From Mycobacterium sp. IS-836 (GTDB lineage Bacteria; Actinomycetota; Actinomycetes; Mycobacteriales; Mycobacteriaceae), in NCBI RefSeq assembly GCF_001954275.1, contig NZ_MBEU01000090.1, forward strand, positions 1 to 33,798: a stretch of 33,798 nt of DNA, given 5' to 3'. Below the pieces are notes generated by a model. It did not search any database. It had not been told where the DNA came from and was given only the letters and a program-made list of their open reading frames with translations. The position numbers and the translations under genes are program-made. This document shows positions 24,295 through 32,132 of this stretch, piece by piece (position 1 is the stretch's first letter; every line of letters begins with the position of its first letter).

Positions 24295-24458
24295 CCGGTA
24301 TCAGGCCTCACACAAGAGACGAGCCCCGAATCCGGAAGCGGACCACGGGGCTCTGCGACGGCAGCTAAACCACGGGCACCGCTAGCGGGTACCCATAGAA
24401 AAATCGACGACGCGCGTTGAGCACGAAACCAAGTGTAGCTATCAAGAGGCGTACACAT
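24291..24458 (-). CDS. Small ORF overlapping the chorismate mutase start, possible leader peptide
   Basis: An unreported-looking 55-codon frame from ATG 24458 whose TGA overlaps the chorismate mutase ATG by ATGA. Residues 8-22 read YTWFRAQRASSIFLW, with Tyr, Trp, Phe, Phe, Trp in 15 positions, unusually aromatic for such a GC-rich genome. Chorismate mutase makes the precursor of Phe and Tyr, so translation-linked control of the downstream gene is conceivable. There is no clear Shine-Dalgarno before its ATG, and the second half is low-complexity Pro/Gly/Arg. It may equally be chance. The overlap and aromatic content are seen; the role is speculation. Confidence 0.25.
   Translation of the reverse strand: MCTPLDSYTWFRAQRASSIFLWVPASGARGLAAVAEPRGPLPDSGLVSCVRPDTG
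24321..24353. promoter_or_regulatory. Strong hairpin upstream of chorismate mutase
   Basis: GAGCCCCG pairs with CGGGGCTC (8 bp). Inside, TCCG pairs with CGGA around a GAAG loop, with AA/CCA as an internal loop. It ends 27 bp before the chorismate mutase start, inside its probable leader and inside the small ORF. On the minus strand it is followed by GTCTCTTGTGTG, which is only mildly T-rich. It could be an attenuator, a structured 5' UTR or a terminator. A second imperfect stem lies at 24374-24394 (GGGCACCGCT/AGCGGGTACCC). Confidence 0.4.
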
Positions 24459-24670
24459 GCAAAAACCCAGTTATCGGGCACGCCTCAAAGAGAGCAGCGA
24501 CCGCACGTTAACCGCGCACGCTAGCCATGATCACTCCGTAGGGCGGCGAAACCCCCGTAGAGCTTCGGGTGAAACGCCTGCTTGACTTGGCCTGCTTCTA
24601 TCAGCGATGTGCGGCTTAGTGAGGACTGCCGCGAATGTGAGGGGCGTCAGCGGGAGAGATTGGAGTCGAG
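24459..24670. other. Gap upstream of the extra SDR, with one possible 42-residue ORF
   Basis: No recognised gene. On the plus strand a 42-codon frame runs from ATG 24457 to TGA 24585 (starting MQKPSYRARLKESS). It is preceded by AAGAGG at 24444-24449 with 7-nt spacing, a decent Shine-Dalgarno. The peptide is basic and matches nothing I know. GGAG at 24662-24665 serves the SDR start at 24671. The stretch is less GC-rich than its surroundings. Confidence 0.25.
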
Positions 24671-25411
24671 ATGTCTGGCATCGACGGCAAAGTCGTCGCC
24701 ATCACCGGAGCGAGCAGCGGCATCGGCGAGGCGACCGCACGTCTGCTCGCGGATCGCGGCGCGGTGGTGGCCCTTGGTGCTCGGCGAAGCGAGAGGCTCG
24801 ATGACCTTGCTAGCAAGATCCGTCAACGCGGTGGGCGCGCGGTCACGTGTGCGACAGACGTTACCCGCCGCGACGACCTCGAGCGGCTCGTTGCGCGTGC
24901 CGTGGAAGAGTTCGGCCGGCTCGACGTGTTGGTGAGCAACGCTGGCGTCAGCAAGATCGGGCCCCTCTCGGATGTCGACGTCGATGGATGGTCGGCGATG
25001 ATCGACGTGAATCTCCGAGGGGTGCTTTTTGGCATCGCTGCAGCGCTTCCGGTGTTTCACCGACAGGGCCAAGGGCACTTCATAACGACGGTGTCGACCG
25101 CGGGACTAAAAATTGTGCCTAACCAGGCGGTTTACGCGGCCACCAAGAACGCCGTGCGTACCCTGATGGAAGGGCTGCGACAAGAGTCGACCGACGGTGT
25201 AGTGCGGACCACGTCGATATCGCCGGGATTCGTCCAAACCGAGCTCGACAGTTCAATCGACGACCCAGCCCTCCGAGAACAGATCCGAGTCAACATGAAC
25301 GACTTCGGGATCCCGCCGGAGGCCATCGGGCGAGCCGTCGCCTTTGCTATCGAACAGCCACACGACATCGAGATCGGCGACATCACCATCCGCCCCACGG
25401 TGCAGGGTTAG
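24671..25411 (+). CDS. Short-chain dehydrogenase/reductase, probably inserted
   Basis: Classical SDR of 246 residues. Cofactor motif TGASSGIG (12-19), SNAG (89-92), Ser142, and catalytic Tyr155/Lys159 (YAATK) are all present. The end (IEIGDITIRPTVQG) fits NADP-dependent oxidoreductases of the YdfG/serine-dehydrogenase-like group. ATG 24671 has GGAG 5 nt upstream. In M. tuberculosis chorismate mutase and uvrD1 are neighbours, so this gene with its flanking gaps appears to be an addition. Codon choice is a little looser (ctt, gct, cga, agg appear), hinting at transfer, though I cannot quantify this. The substrate is unknown. Confidence 0.88.
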   Translation: MSGIDGKVVAITGASSGIGEATARLLADRGAVVALGARRSERLDDLASKIRQRGGRAVTCATDVTRRDDLERLVARAVEEFGRLDVLVSNAGVSKIGPLSDVDVDGWSAMIDVNLRGVLFGIAAALPVFHRQGQGHFITTVSTAGLKIVPNQAVYAATKNAVRTLMEGLRQESTDGVVRTTSISPGFVQTELDSSIDDPALREQIRVNMNDFGIPPEAIGRAVAFAIEQPHDIEIGDITIRPTVQG

Positions 25412-25724
25412 AGCAACCTGTCGCTACCACACCCCATCAAGGCATCGTGAAATCCCCAGAGGCTCAAGCGAACCGAAAGCCCGAATTACACCACTGTGGG
25501 GCGCGACCCGGCGGGTGGCGTCCACATCAGCCGCAGTGGTCTGGCAACCTGGGGCCATAGCCCACAGGGCGTCTCGAGAGTTGACAGAACTATTTTCTTA
25601 GCCGCCACCTGAGAACGCGAGACATCCTGTGTAAACATGGGCAGCGGCCGCGCGAAAAATGGCGGCCGCACACCGGCCGGACCGGGCCGTCCGCGTCGGC
25701 GGTCAGCGGTAAGTTTGGACAGAC
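25412..25724. other. Non-coding gap before uvrD1
   Basis: 313 bp with no gene I can support. It contains TTGACA at 25581-25586 without a matching minus-10, and two GCGGCCGC palindromes at 25644-25651 and 25662-25669 that flank an A-rich spacer and could form a hairpin. A minus-10-like TAAGTT lies at 25710-25715, 9 nt before the uvrD1 ATG. Confidence 0.4.
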
Positions 25725-28061
25725 ATGAGTGTGCACGCGACCGATACCAAGCCCGCCCCCGAAGCGGACCGTCTGCTCGACGACCTCAACCCACAACAGC
25801 GCCAAGCGGTGGTGCACCAGGGTGCGCCGCTGCTGATCGTGGCCGGTGCGGGTTCGGGCAAGACTGCGGTATTGACGCGGCGCATCGCGTACCTGATCGC
25901 GGCGCGCGGCGTCGGGGTGGGTCAGGTCCTGGCCATCACGTTCACCAATAAGGCCGCGGCCGAGATGCGCGAGCGCGTGGTGCGGTTGGTCGGCAACCGG
26001 GCGCGCGCGATGTGGGTCTCGACGTTTCACTCGACTTGCGTGCGCATCCTGCGCAATCAGGCGTCCCTGATCAAAGGCCTCAACTCCAACTTCTCGATCT
26101 ACGACGCCGACGATTCCCGGCGCCTGCTACAGATGATCGGCCGCGACATGGGGCTCGACATCAAGCGGTACTCGCCGCGGCTGCTGGCCAACGCGATCTC
26201 CAACCTGAAGAACGAATTGATCGACCCGGATCAGGCGCTGGCCAACCTGTCGGACGAATCCGATGACCTGGCCCGCACTGTCGCATCCGTCTTCGCCGAG
26301 TATCAGCGCCGCCTGCGAACGGCCAACGCGCTGGACTTCGACGACCTGATCGGCGAGACGGTGGCGGTGTTGCAAACGTTCCCGGAGATCGCCCAGTACT
26401 ACCGGCGGCGGTTCCGCCATGTGTTGGTCGACGAATACCAGGACACCAATCACGCGCAGTACGTGCTGGTTCGGGAGCTGGTCGGTCGCGGCGGCCAGCA
26501 GGATTCGCCTGATGACGTGCCACCGGCGGAACTGTGCGTGGTCGGCGACGCCGATCAGTCGATCTACGCGTTCCGCGGCGCCACGATCCGCAACATCGAG
26601 GACTTCGAACGTGACTACCCGGATGCGAAAACAATTCTGCTGGAACAGAATTACCGCTCGACGCAGAACATTCTGTCGGCGGCCAACTCGGTGATCGCCC
26701 GCAACTCCGGACGCCGGGAGAAGCGGCTGTGGACCGACGCCGGGGAAGGCGAGCTGATCGTCGGCTACGTCGCCGACAACGAGCACGACGAGGCCAGGTT
26801 CGTCGCCGAAGAAATCGACGCGCTCGCCGAGCGCGGCGAGATCACCTACAACGACGTCGCCGTCTTCTACCGCACGAACAACTCGTCGCGGTCGCTGGAA
26901 GAGGTGTTCATCCGCGCCGGGATTCCGTACAAAGTCGTTGGGGGAGTGCGCTTTTACGAGCGCAAGGAGATCCGCGACATCGTGGCCTACCTGCGGGTGC
27001 TGGACAATCCCGGTGACGCGGTCAGCATGCGGCGCATCCTCAACACCCCGCGCCGAGGCATCGGTGATCGGGCAGAGGCGTGCGTCGCCGTGTACGCCGA
27101 GAACACCGGCTCCAGCTTCGCCGATGCGCTCGTCGCCGCGGCCGAGGGCAGGGTGCCGATGCTCAATACCCGTGCCGAGAAGGCGATCTCGGGGTTCGTC
27201 GAGATGCTAGACGACTTGCGGGGCCGCCTCGACGACGACCTCGGCGATCTTGTCGAGTCGGTGCTGGAACGCACCGGATACCGCAGGGAGCTGGAATCCT
27301 CGAGCGACCCTCAGGAACTGGCCCGACTGGACAACCTGAACGAACTGGTAAGCGTCGCACACGAATTCAGCATCGACCAGGCGAATGCCGCTGCGCTCGA
27401 CGAGTCTCTGCAAACCCCCGAGGACGAAGATGTGCCGGACACCGGTGTGCTGGCGGCGTTCCTGGAGAGGGTGTCGCTGGTCTCCGACAGCGACGAGATC
27501 CCCGAAGAGGGCGCCGGCATGGTGACGATGATGACGCTGCACACCGCCAAGGGTCTGGAGTTCCCGGTGGTGTTCGTCACCGGCTGGGAGGACGGGATGT
27601 TCCCACACATGCGGGCGCTTGACGATCCCGCCGAACTCTCGGAGGAGCGGAGGCTCGCCTACGTCGGTATCACCCGGGCCCGCCAGCGGCTGTACCTGAG
27701 CCGGGCCATCGTCCGGTCCTCCTGGGGACAGCCCATGCTCAATCCGGAGTCCCGGTTCCTGCGCGAGATCCCGCAGGAGCTCATCGACTGGCGGCGCAGC
27801 GCGCCCGCGCCGTCGTTCAGCGCTCCGGTCAGCGGGGCCGGACGGTTCGGTGCACCGCGCGCGGCGCCGACCCGGTCGGGGGCGGGCAAACGCCCGCTGC
27901 TGGTGCTGCAGCCCGGTGACCGGGTGACCCACGACAAGTACGGGCTGGGCAGGGTCGAGGAGGTCTCCGGCGTCGGCGAATCGGCCATGTCGCTGATCGA
28001 TTTCGGCAGCTCAGGCCGGGTGAAGCTGATGCACAACCACGCGCCGGTCAGCAAACTCTGA
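25725..28061 (+). CDS. uvrD1: ATP-dependent DNA helicase UvrD1 (PcrA/UvrD family)
   Basis: Superfamily 1A 3'-5' helicase, 778 residues, acting in nucleotide excision repair and, in mycobacteria, stimulated by Ku. Helicase motifs are in order: Q motif LNPQQRQAV (21-29), Walker A GAGSGKT (41-47), Ia TFTNKAAAEM, II VLVDEYQDTN, III GDADQSIYAFRGA, IV LEQNYRST, V MTLHTAKGLEF and VI RLAYVGITRAR. The C terminus (about 720-778, GDRVTHDKYGLGRVEEVSG) is the Tudor-like domain known from PcrA. The start ATG 25725 gives the M. tuberculosis-like N terminus. The next gene converges with an 18-bp gap. Its known partner Ku is encoded 18 kb away in this window. Confidence 0.96.
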   Translation: MSVHATDTKPAPEADRLLDDLNPQQRQAVVHQGAPLLIVAGAGSGKTAVLTRRIAYLIAARGVGVGQVLAITFTNKAAAEMRERVVRLVGNRARAMWVSTFHSTCVRILRNQASLIKGLNSNFSIYDADDSRRLLQMIGRDMGLDIKRYSPRLLANAISNLKNELIDPDQALANLSDESDDLARTVASVFAEYQRRLRTANALDFDDLIGETVAVLQTFPEIAQYYRRRFRHVLVDEYQDTNHAQYVLVRELVGRGGQQDSPDDVPPAELCVVGDADQSIYAFRGATIRNIEDFERDYPDAKTILLEQNYRSTQNILSAANSVIARNSGRREKRLWTDAGEGELIVGYVADNEHDEARFVAEEIDALAERGEITYNDVAVFYRTNNSSRSLEEVFIRAGIPYKVVGGVRFYERKEIRDIVAYLRVLDNPGDAVSMRRILNTPRRGIGDRAEACVAVYAENTGSSFADALVAAAEGRVPMLNTRAEKAISGFVEMLDDLRGRLDDDLGDLVESVLERTGYRRELESSSDPQELARLDNLNELVSVAHEFSIDQANAAALDESLQTPEDEDVPDTGVLAAFLERVSLVSDSDEIPEEGAGMVTMMTLHTAKGLEFPVVFVTGWEDGMFPHMRALDDPAELSEERRLAYVGITRARQRLYLSRAIVRSSWGQPMLNPESRFLREIPQELIDWRRSAPAPSFSAPVSGAGRFGAPRAAPTRSGAGKRPLLVLQPGDRVTHDKYGLGRVEEVSGVGESAMSLIDFGSSGRVKLMHNHAPVSKL

Positions 28062-28079
28062 CCGCGTAGGGGGCACCGG

Positions 28080-28658
28080 TTATTCCTCTAGCCAGCGCTT
28101 CGTACGCGGGTGCATCACCAAAACCGCGCTCGCGATCGGCAGCAGCGGGAGAGCGTGCACGATCCACGCGACGCGCGCGCCCGCGATGAACACGCCGCCG
28201 TAGGTCAGCACCGCCACCACCGCGCCGGCCACGATGAGATAGCGCCCCAAGGACCGGCCCTGCAGCAGCACGATCACGCCGGCGATGGTCGTCGACGCGA
28301 ACACCAGGGCGAGAAACGCGACCGCGATGCAGAACAACCGGTCGGTCTTCCACCAGCCGGCGATCAAATCGGTGGCCACAACCGACGTGGCCCACCCGCT
28401 GACGATGGCGACGGCGCAGCCCGCGGTCGCCGTCCGGCCGCTGGGCTCGCCGGCCGGTGGGCCGAGGCCTCCGCGCCGGCCGGCAGGGGCGGTACCCCGG
28501 TAGGGCGCTTGTGGCGGAATCTGGGTGGTCGGCGACTCCGGGACGGTCGGCATCGGTCCCGTGGGTGCACGCCGGATGATCCGGGTGCGGGATTCGGAGG
28601 GTGGCTCCGGTGGTTCGGACAGGTGCGCGGCGGGAGGTGGGTCGTTCGGCGCGGTCAC
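28080..28658 (-). CDS. Four-helix membrane protein with proline-rich N terminus
   Basis: A 192-residue inner-membrane protein of unknown function. Residues 1-75 are hydrophilic and Pro-rich (PPPAAHLSEPPEPPSES, then RIIRRAPTGPMPTVPESPTT), likely cytoplasmic. Four hydrophobic segments follow at about 77-100, 108-131, 140-161 and 164-181, and a short basic tail ends the protein. GTG 28658 was chosen because it begins one base after the TGA of the M23 peptidase gene; the frame extends upstream only by overlapping that gene. The tight junction suggests co-expression with the peptidase and a cell-envelope role. I do not recognise a named family. Confidence 0.72.
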   Translation of the reverse strand: MTAPNDPPPAAHLSEPPEPPSESRTRIIRRAPTGPMPTVPESPTTQIPPQAPYRGTAPAGRRGGLGPPAGEPSGRTATAGCAVAIVSGWATSVVATDLIAGWWKTDRLFCIAVAFLALVFASTTIAGVIVLLQGRSLGRYLIVAGAVVAVLTYGGVFIAGARVAWIVHALPLLPIASAVLVMHPRTKRWLEE

Positions 28659-28659
28659 C

Positions 28660-29784
28660 TCATCCAGCGTAGTTGCCGACGAAGATGCCGCGCTTGGCCA
28701 GCCACGGCACCGGGTCGATCCTTTCGCTACCGCCCTGCAGCACCTCGAAATGCAGATGCGGGCCGGTGGAATTGCCGCGATTTCCCATGGTGGCGATCTG
28801 GTCACCGGCCATCACGCGCTCGCCGGCGCTCACGGTCGTGGTGTTGACGTGGCCGTAGAGCGTGACGGTGCCGTCGGCATGGCGCACCTTGACCAGTGCC
28901 CCGTAGCCGGCCGCCGGCCCGGCCTCGATCACCACGCCGTCGGACACCGCATAGATCGGCGTGCCAATCGAATTGGCGAGGTCGATGCCGGCGTGCAGGA
29001 CCCCCCAGCGGTAGCCGAAGTTCGACGTGAATATCCCGTGCGTGGGCATGACGTAGAGCGGCTGCTGCAGTCGGGCCTCGCGCTGCGCGCGATCGTTGGC
29101 GTACGCGACACCGTGGGCAAGTTCCGCGTTGTGCACGACGGTGTTCGCCGCCGGCTGGACCGCGATCACCTGGGCGCCGCGCGTGGCGTTGCTGCTCGAC
29201 CCGCCGGTGAGGGCCGACGCGTTGGCGGTCAGCACGGCGTCGGTCTTGGGGACTTCGGCATGGCTGGTCGCGGTATGGGCCGCCGCGGCCGCCGCGCCGG
29301 CGGCCATCGCCGAGATCAGCAGTCGACCCTTCGCCGCGCTCGTCGGCTCTTTGCGGTGCTGGCCACCCCGGCGCACCACGGAGATGACGTCGGTGATGTC
29401 CGACTGATAGGGGCGATGCACGTCTGCGTCGGCCTGGAATCGCACCGGAACCGGCACCGTCGCGGGAGCGGCAAGCAGGAGCGGTGCCAGGTCGTCCACG
29501 TCGTGCAGGTCGTCCAGCTCGGGGGCCAGCAGAACCTGGGCCTCGTTGTCGAACGTCGAGTCGTTGCTGAAGTCGAGGTCGTGCAGTTCGCCGCAATCAT
29601 CGGCGAATTCGAGGCTGTCGAAGTCGAACCCGTCGAGCGGAAGGATCTCGGTGACTTCGTTGCCGTGCGGCTCTGTCCAATGGGCTCCCGCTGCACGACT
29701 CACTCTCACCACGCCGGAAGTTTCGGCAGCAGAACGAGTCAAACGGTGCTGGGACAAGCTGGAATGTCCTCGTATCGTGACCAT
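28660..29784 (-). CDS. Membrane-anchored M23 (LytM-type) peptidase (Rv0950c type)
   Basis: Probable cell-wall endopeptidase or its regulator, 374 residues. Residues 1-150 are acidic and probably cytoplasmic; a membrane anchor spans about 154-170 (LLISAMAAGAAAAAAHT); the M23 domain occupies about 245-360 outside the membrane. Zinc ligands His264 and Asp268 (HAGIDLA) and His345 (GPHLHFEV), plus the catalytic His312 (YGHVN), are all present, so it should be an active metallopeptidase and not a degenerate LytM. ATG 29784 is the only convincing upstream start, although the M. tuberculosis homologue is annotated shorter (332), so a later start is possible. It is divergent from sucC. Confidence 0.88.
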   Translation of the reverse strand: MVTIRGHSSLSQHRLTRSAAETSGVVRVSRAAGAHWTEPHGNEVTEILPLDGFDFDSLEFADDCGELHDLDFSNDSTFDNEAQVLLAPELDDLHDVDDLAPLLLAAPATVPVPVRFQADADVHRPYQSDITDVISVVRRGGQHRKEPTSAAKGRLLISAMAAGAAAAAAHTATSHAEVPKTDAVLTANASALTGGSSSNATRGAQVIAVQPAANTVVHNAELAHGVAYANDRAQREARLQQPLYVMPTHGIFTSNFGYRWGVLHAGIDLANSIGTPIYAVSDGVVIEAGPAAGYGALVKVRHADGTVTLYGHVNTTTVSAGERVMAGDQIATMGNRGNSTGPHLHFEVLQGGSERIDPVPWLAKRGIFVGNYAG

Positions 29785-29860
29785 AACGTTATCTGGACCT
29801 AAGGAAGGTATCGGTTTACGGACGGGGCTGGCAACCTCGGGCTAAATTCCGGACGGATAT

Positions 29861-29876
29861 TGTGATCCGCATCACG
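29861..29876. promoter_or_regulatory. CRP-type operator between the M23 peptidase and sucC
   Basis: TGTGATCCGCATCACG matches the CRP/Rv3676 consensus TGTGAnnnnnnTCACA at all but the last base, and its core GTGAT-CCGC-ATCAC is a perfect inverted repeat. It lies 77 bp from the peptidase start and 158 bp from sucC. A candidate minus-10 TACAGT is at 29952-29957 toward sucC. Mycobacterial CRP responds to cAMP and controls central metabolism, so sucCD is a sensible target. Binding is inferred. Confidence 0.6.
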
Positions 29877-30033
29877 TTTCGGGCTTTGCGCTGTCTCGTG
29901 AGCTGTGCCACATCGGTGGGATGCGGCGATGGCAACCGTTCGACGGGTGGATACAGTTCGTCCGTGCGTGTTGCCGGATGCGGCGCCGCCTACGTACAGG
30001 ACTTGCAGTAAGCCGAGCGAAGACAGTGAGCCC

Positions 30034-31197
30034 ATGGACCTTTTCGAGTATCAAGCCAAAGAATTATTCGCCAAGCACAACGTACCGAGTACGCCCGGCC
30101 GGGTGACGGACACCGCCGAGGGCGCTCAGGCCATCGCCGAGGAGATCGGCGCGCCGGTGATGGTCAAAGCGCAGGTCAAGATCGGCGGCCGGGGCAAGGC
30201 CGGTGGCGTCAAGTATGCCGCGACACCCCAAGACGCCTACGAACACGCCAAGAACATCCTCGGCCTGGACATCAAGGGGCACGTCGTCAAGAAGCTGTTG
30301 GTCGCCGAGGCCAGCGACATCGCCGAGGAGTACTACATCTCCTTCTTGCTCGACCGCGCCAACCGCACCTACCTGGCGATGTGCTCGGTCGAGGGTGGCA
30401 TGGAGATCGAAGAAGTCGCGGCCACCAAGCCCGACCGGCTGGCCAAGGTCCCGGTCGACGCCGTCAAGGGCGTGGACCTGGCCACCGCGCGTTCCATCGC
30501 CGAGCAGGGTCACCTGCCGGCCGAGGTGCTCGACGCCGCCGCGGTCACCATCTCCAAGCTGTGGGACCTCTTCGTCGGTGAGGACGCCACGCTGGTCGAG
30601 GTGAACCCGTTGGTGCGCACCCCCGACGACCGGATTCTGGCGCTGGACGGCAAGGTCACCCTGGACGCCAACGCCGACTTCCGGCAGCCCGGCCACGTCG
30701 AGTTCGAGGACCGCGACGCGACCGACCCGCTGGAGCTCAAGGCCAAGGAGCACGACCTCAACTACGTCAAGCTCGACGGCGAAGTCGGCATCATCGGCAA
30801 CGGCGCGGGCTTGGTCATGTCGACCCTCGACGTGGTGGCCTACGCAGGGGAAAAGCATGGCGGCGTCAAGCCGGCCAACTTTCTGGACATCGGCGGTGGC
30901 GCGTCGGCCGAGGTGATGGCCGCGGGCCTGGACGTGGTGCTGGGCGACAAGCAGGTTAAGAGCGTGTTCGTCAACGTGTTCGGCGGCATCACGGCCTGCG
31001 ACGCCGTGGCGACCGGGATCGTCAAGGCCCTGGAAATCCTGGGCGACGAGGCCAACAAGCCCCTGGTGGTGCGGTTGGACGGCAACAACGTCGACGAAGG
31101 CCGGCGCATCCTTGCCGAGGCCAACCACCCGCTCGTGACGCTGGTGCCGACGATGGACGAGGCCGCCGACAAGGCCGCCGAGCTGGCGAGCGCCTGA
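30034..31197 (+). CDS. sucC: Succinyl-CoA synthetase beta subunit (ADP/GDP-forming)
   Basis: TCA-cycle enzyme subunit. With SucD it converts succinyl-CoA to succinate with substrate-level phosphorylation. 387 residues, same as M. tuberculosis. It starts MDLFEYQAKELF, followed by the ATP-grasp domain (VMVKAQVKIGGRGKAGGVK near 45-63), metal-binding LVEVNPLV, and the CoA-ligase domain with FLDIGGGASAEV and VFVNVFGGITACD. ATG 30034 was chosen over an open frame upstream because the family begins here. A 16-bp gap leads to sucD. Confidence 0.97.
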   Translation: MDLFEYQAKELFAKHNVPSTPGRVTDTAEGAQAIAEEIGAPVMVKAQVKIGGRGKAGGVKYAATPQDAYEHAKNILGLDIKGHVVKKLLVAEASDIAEEYYISFLLDRANRTYLAMCSVEGGMEIEEVAATKPDRLAKVPVDAVKGVDLATARSIAEQGHLPAEVLDAAAVTISKLWDLFVGEDATLVEVNPLVRTPDDRILALDGKVTLDANADFRQPGHVEFEDRDATDPLELKAKEHDLNYVKLDGEVGIIGNGAGLVMSTLDVVAYAGEKHGGVKPANFLDIGGGASAEVMAAGLDVVLGDKQVKSVFVNVFGGITACDAVATGIVKALEILGDEANKPLVVRLDGNNVDEGRRILAEANHPLVTLVPTMDEAADKAAELASA

Positions 31198-31213
31198 AAG
31201 GAAGCATGACCCA

Positions 31214-32116
31214 ATGGCTATATTTCTGACCGCCGAAAACAAGGTCGTCGTCCAGGGCATCACCGGCGCCGAGGCGACCAAGCACACCGCACGCATGCTC
31301 AAGGCCGGCACGCACATCGTCGGCGGAGTCAACGCCCGCAAGGCCGGCACCACGGTCGCGCACAAGGACGTCAACGACAAGCCCGTCGAACTGCCGGTGT
31401 TCGGCAGCGTCGTCGAGGCCATCGAGAAGACCGGCGCCGACGTCTCGATCGTGTTCGTCCCACCGGTGTACGCCAAGGACGCCATCATCGAGGCCATCGA
31501 CGCCGAGATCCCGCTGCTGGTGGTCATCACCGAGGGAATCCCGGTGCAGGACAGCGCATATGCGTGGGCTTACAACCTGCACAAGGGCGGAAAGACCCGC
31601 ATCATCGGTCCGAACTGTCCCGGCATCATCACCCCGGGCCAGGCGCTGGTGGGCATCACCCCGGCCAACATCACCGGGCCGGGTCCCGTCGGGCTGGTAT
31701 CCAAGTCCGGCACGCTGACCTACCAAATGATGTACGAGCTACGCGATTTCGGCTTCTCCACGTCCATCGGGATCGGCGGTGACCCGGTCATCGGCACCAC
31801 CCACATCGACGCTATCGAGGCGTTCGAGAAGGATCCCGACACCAAGGTCATCGTGATGATCGGCGAGATCGGCGGTGACGCCGAGGAGCGCGCGGCCGAC
31901 TACATCAAGGCGCACGTATCCAAGCCGGTCGTCGGCTACGTCGCAGGATTCACTGCGCCAGAAGGAAAGACGATGGGCCACGCTGGCGCGATCGTGTCCG
32001 GCTCGTCGGGCACCGCGGCCGCCAAGAAGGAAGCCCTGGAGGCGGCCGGGGTCAAGGTCGGCAAGACCCCCTCGGAGACGGCGGCGCTGGCCCGGGAGAT
32101 TCTGCAGAGCCTGTAG
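31214..32116 (+). CDS. sucD: Succinyl-CoA synthetase alpha subunit
   Basis: CoA-binding and phosphohistidine-bearing subunit of succinyl-CoA synthetase, 300 residues. CoA-binding VQGITGAEATKHTARML lies near the N terminus, then GPNCPGIITPG and VSKSGTLTYQ, and the active-site His in EGKTMGHAGAIVSGSSG. The start is of note: AAAGGA at 31197-31202 is followed by ATG 31206, which opens an out-of-frame mini-ORF (MTQWLYF, then stop). The true frame starts at ATG 31214. In M. tuberculosis the protein begins MTHMSIF in one frame, so a one-base deletion seems to have moved the start here. Confidence 0.97.
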   Translation: MAIFLTAENKVVVQGITGAEATKHTARMLKAGTHIVGGVNARKAGTTVAHKDVNDKPVELPVFGSVVEAIEKTGADVSIVFVPPVYAKDAIIEAIDAEIPLLVVITEGIPVQDSAYAWAYNLHKGGKTRIIGPNCPGIITPGQALVGITPANITGPGPVGLVSKSGTLTYQMMYELRDFGFSTSIGIGGDPVIGTTHIDAIEAFEKDPDTKVIVMIGEIGGDAEERAADYIKAHVSKPVVGYVAGFTAPEGKTMGHAGAIVSGSSGTAAAKKEALEAAGVKVGKTPSETAALAREILQSL

Positions 32117-32132
32117 CGACAGGTTTCGCAAC

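Noticed and set aside
24300..24600. tRNA, tmRNA or known riboswitch
   Set aside because: I looked for a cloverleaf, CCA-adjacent acceptor stem, and cobalamin, SAM or cyclic-di-AMP riboswitch cores and found none. Only generic stems are present.
25644..25669. Paired GCGGCCGC as a recombination or attachment site
   Set aside because: Each is a self-palindrome that arises easily in GC-rich DNA. There is no integrase, direct repeat or tRNA nearby.
30064..31530. 488-codon minus-strand frame opposite sucC/sucD
   Set aside because: It covers two well-conserved genes, shows Gly/Val/Asp-rich mirror composition and has no family motif.
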